The position numbers and the translations under genes are program-made. Of a DNA stretch of 8,134 bases, positions 6,573 to 8,134 are shown in pieces; positions within the stretch are counted from its first letter, which is position 1, and each line of letters begins with the position of its first letter. The notes under the pieces were generated by a model. That model was not told where the DNA came from. It saw nothing but the letters and a program-made list of their open reading frames with translations, and ran no database searches. Source of the DNA: Dokdonella_A sp036518555 (GTDB taxonomy: Bacteria; Pseudomonadota; Gammaproteobacteria; Xanthomonadales; Rhodanobacteraceae); the NCBI RefSeq assembly GCF_036518555.1, contig NZ_DATDMY010000007.1, positions 1 to 8,134 on the forward strand, written 5' to 3'.

Positions 6573-7067
6573 ATGCTTCGTTTCCTGCTGCTGTTCGCCG
6601 CCATCCTCGGCGTGCTGTTCGTCGCCGAACTCGTGCAGCCGGTCGAGCAGCACGTGATCCTGCCGTTCACGGCCGCCGTCGCCAAGGTCAGCGTCTGGCT
6701 GGTCGGCCTGTTCGACTCGCACGTGATCGCCTACGGCAAGGTGCTGCAGAGCACGCGCAACGGCTTCGCGATCTCGATCGAACGCGGCTGCAACGGCGTC
6801 GAGGCGGTCATCATCCTCGTTTCCGCGATGCTCGCCTTTCCCGCGCCCTGGAAGCATCGGTTCGTCGGCATCGGCATCGGCTTCGTCGCGATCCAGCTGC
6901 TCAACCTCGTGCGCATCATCAGCCTGTTCTACCTCGGCCAGTGGAACCGCGTCTGGTTCGATTGGTTCCACTTGTACCTTTGGCAGGCCCTGATCGTGCT
7001 CGATGCGCTGGTCGTGTTCCTCGTCTGGCTGCGCTACGTGCCGCGCGAGCGCATGGAATCCGCCTGA
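6573..7067 (+). CDS. xrtH: Exosortase, XrtH-like transpeptidase
   Basis: This 164-residue inner-membrane protein belongs to the exosortase/archaeosortase family. Members cleave C-terminal PEP-CTERM-like sorting signals and are thought to transfer the protein to a surface or lipid anchor. I count about five membrane segments, near residues 2-21, 29-47, 76-92, 97-122 and 132-156. The catalytic triad is in place: Cys73 in RGCNGVEA, Arg114 in NLVRI at a membrane segment, and His133 in DWFHLYLWQ. The compact stand-alone form fits exosortase H, whose proposed substrates end in an IPTLxxWG-type signal; that subtype is my judgement from size and style. It is divergent from aroK and has its own -10 candidate. 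No substrate with such a tail is in the window. Family call is strong, subtype moderate. Confidence 0.87.
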   Translation: MLRFLLLFAAILGVLFVAELVQPVEQHVILPFTAAVAKVSVWLVGLFDSHVIAYGKVLQSTRNGFAISIERGCNGVEAVIILVSAMLAFPAPWKHRFVGIGIGFVAIQLLNLVRIISLFYLGQWNRVWFDWFHLYLWQALIVLDALVVFLVWLRYVPRERMESA

Positions 7068-7106
7068 ACCGGCGGCGCGGCCACATGTAGCGCCCGCGCG
7101 CCCCTT

Positions 7107-7137
7107 TGCTATAGTGGGGTCGCCTTACTGCAAGGAG
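7107..7137 (+). promoter_or_regulatory. Dodecin promoter (extended -10) and ribosome-binding site
   Basis: TGCTATAGT at 7107-7115 is an extended -10 (TGn plus TATAGT), the best promoter match in the window. AAGGAG at 7132-7137 lies seven bases before the dodecin ATG. Together they give a short leader of about 25 bases and suggest the dodecin is well expressed and transcribed independently of the exosortase gene 77 bases upstream. Confidence 0.6.
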
Positions 7138-7144
7138 ACTGCCC

Positions 7145-7348
7145 ATGTCCGTTGCCAAGGTCATCGAACTCAGCGTGTCGTCGCCGAAGGGCATCGAGGA
7201 TGCCGTGCAGAACGGGCTGCGGAAGGTTTCGCAGACCGTGAAGAACATCCGCGGTGCGTGGGTCAACGAGATCAAGGTCGTCACCGGCGACGACGGCACG
7301 ATCACCGAGTGGCGCGTCAACATGCGCGTCAACTTCGTCGTCGAGTGA
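7145..7348 (+). CDS. Dodecin family protein
   Basis: Dodecins are tiny proteins that assemble into hollow dodecamers; characterised members store or buffer flavins (FMN, riboflavin, lumichrome), and some also bind coenzyme A. This 67-residue protein has the family's complete beta-alpha-beta-beta pattern: SVAKVIELSVSSPKGIEDAV, then a helix with QNGLRKVSQTVKNI, then two strands ending RVNMRVNFVVE. Trp39 (GAWVNEIKV) matches the tryptophan that stacks on flavin. The position after Trp56 is Arg57, where the archaeal and mycobacterial dodecins I recall have Gln contacting flavin. The start is fixed by a good ribosome-binding site. The response regulator begins 52 bases downstream and may be read through from this promoter. 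Family is firm; ligand is not known. Confidence 0.94.
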   Translation: MSVAKVIELSVSSPKGIEDAVQNGLRKVSQTVKNIRGAWVNEIKVVTGDDGTITEWRVNMRVNFVVE

Positions 7349-7400
7349 CCCGATCCGCCGCCGAGGGAGCATCCACCGCCACCCGTTCGACGCCGCCATC

Positions 7401-8099
7401 ATGAACAAGCTCGGCCTTGTAGTCGGACTGCTCGAGGATGATCAGGACATGGCGGCGCTGGTCGGCCAATGGCTTGAGGAAGCGGGCTACAAGACCCGCC
7501 TGTTCCGCAACGTCGGCGAATACCGCAGGCGCCAGGGCAGCGAAGCGGTCGACCTGCTGCTACTCGACTGGATGCTGCCCGACGGCAGCGGCATCGAGGT
7601 CATCGAAGGCATCCGTTCGTCGGCGAACCGGCGGCTGCCGGTCGTGTTCCTGACCGCGCGCGACAGCGAGGACGACATCGTGCGCGGCCTTGCGAGCGGC
7701 GGCGACGACTACGTCGTGAAGCCACCGAAGCGGCGCGAGCTCATCGCCCGCGTCAACGTCGTGCTGCGGCGGCACGGCGCCGATGCCGAAGCGGCCGACA
7801 CGATCGACCTCGCGCCGTACTCGCTCGATGCGCGACGGAGGCGCGTCAGCGTCGACGGGCGCGAGGTCGAGTTGACGCAGCGCGAGTTCGACCTCGCCAA
7901 CTTCCTGTTCCGGCGCCACGGGCGCATCGTCAGCCGCGATGCCTTGCTCGAGAATGTGTGGAACCTCAGCTCGGCGGTGTCGACGCGCACCGTCGACACG
8001 CACGTGAGCCGGCTGCGCAAGAAGCTCGAACTCGGCGGCGAGCACGGCTGGCGTCTCGCCGCGATCTACCAGCACGGCTATCGGCTCGAGCAGATCTGA
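7401..8099 (+). CDS. OmpR/PhoB-family response regulator
   Basis: This 232-residue two-component transcription factor has a receiver domain (about 5-122) and a winged-helix DNA-binding domain (about 133-230). The acidic pair Asp13-Asp14 (LLEDDQD), phospho-acceptor Asp56 (LLLLDWMLPDG), Thr85 (FLTARDS) and Lys107 (YVVKPPKR) are all present, so phosphorylation control is expected; KPP replaces the usual KPF. The output domain shows LTQREFDLANFLFRRHGRIV, then the recognition helix RTVDTHVSRLRKKL (196-209) and a GYRLE wing. The ATG at 7401 fits the usual start. Its only purine-rich stretch, GAGGGAG, lies about 30 bases upstream, too far for a normal Shine-Dalgarno. No histidine kinase is visible; one could lie beyond the right edge, which comes 35 bases after the stop. 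The regulated genes are unknown. Confidence 0.95.
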   Translation: MNKLGLVVGLLEDDQDMAALVGQWLEEAGYKTRLFRNVGEYRRRQGSEAVDLLLLDWMLPDGSGIEVIEGIRSSANRRLPVVFLTARDSEDDIVRGLASGGDDYVVKPPKRRELIARVNVVLRRHGADAEAADTIDLAPYSLDARRRRVSVDGREVELTQREFDLANFLFRRHGRIVSRDALLENVWNLSSAVSTRTVDTHVSRLRKKLELGGEHGWRLAAIYQHGYRLEQI

Positions 8100-8134
8100 G
8101 CCCGCCGCGCCGGCGTCGGCCGGGTCCATGGCAT

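Noticed and set aside
6456..6971. N-terminal extension of shikimate kinase across the exosortase gene
   Set aside because: The added frame is antisense to the exosortase, is rich in Asp/Glu/Gln without a fold, and would displace the P-loop far from the usual N-terminal position.
8100..8134. Possible terminator after the response regulator
   Set aside because: Only a four-pair GCCG/CGGC stem is visible before the window ends; too weak to call.

Overview
The window is a stretch of very GC-rich bacterial chromosome with tightly packed genes. A TonB-dependent outer-membrane receptor, an exosortase and the gammaproteobacterial form of HemE point to a Gram-negative proteobacterium. The best guess is the Lysobacterales (Xanthomonadales) or a relative. 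This comes from protein style and gene order recalled from memory, not from a search. I see no tRNA, rRNA, insertion sequence, CRISPR array, phage gene or origin.

Layout. (1) Minus strand, 1-1231: a small WGR-domain protein (971-1231) followed by hemE, whose 3' end lies beyond the left edge. (2) A 251-base divergent intergenic region (1232-1482) with two inverted repeats. (3) Plus strand, 1483-3888: an 801-residue TonB-dependent receptor with its own ribosome-binding site, followed by a GC-rich hairpin. (4) Minus strand, 4075-6455: aroK and aroB, coupled by an ATGA overlap, then a small exported Sel1-repeat protein after a 222-base gap. (5) Plus strand, 6573-8099: a stand-alone exosortase of the XrtH type, a dodecin, and an OmpR/PhoB-type response regulator without a visible kinase.

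How the genes fit together. AroK and AroB supply two steps of the shikimate pathway and HemE one step of heme synthesis. The same-strand order aroK-aroB-sel1-(receptor)-WGR-hemE suggests a minus-strand housekeeping neighbourhood interrupted by the plus-strand receptor. The rightmost three genes do not form an obvious pathway: protein sorting at the cell envelope, flavin or CoA binding, and two-component regulation.

The most interesting item is the solo exosortase with an intact Cys-Arg-His triad and no substrate gene in view. Next come the inverted repeat between the WGR gene and the receptor, the uncharacterised four-cysteine Sel1 protein, and a dodecin with Arg where well-studied flavin-binding dodecins have Gln. 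I found no convincing wholly new system. Long open frames opposite the receptor and opposite the aro genes are best explained by GC-rich codon bias.
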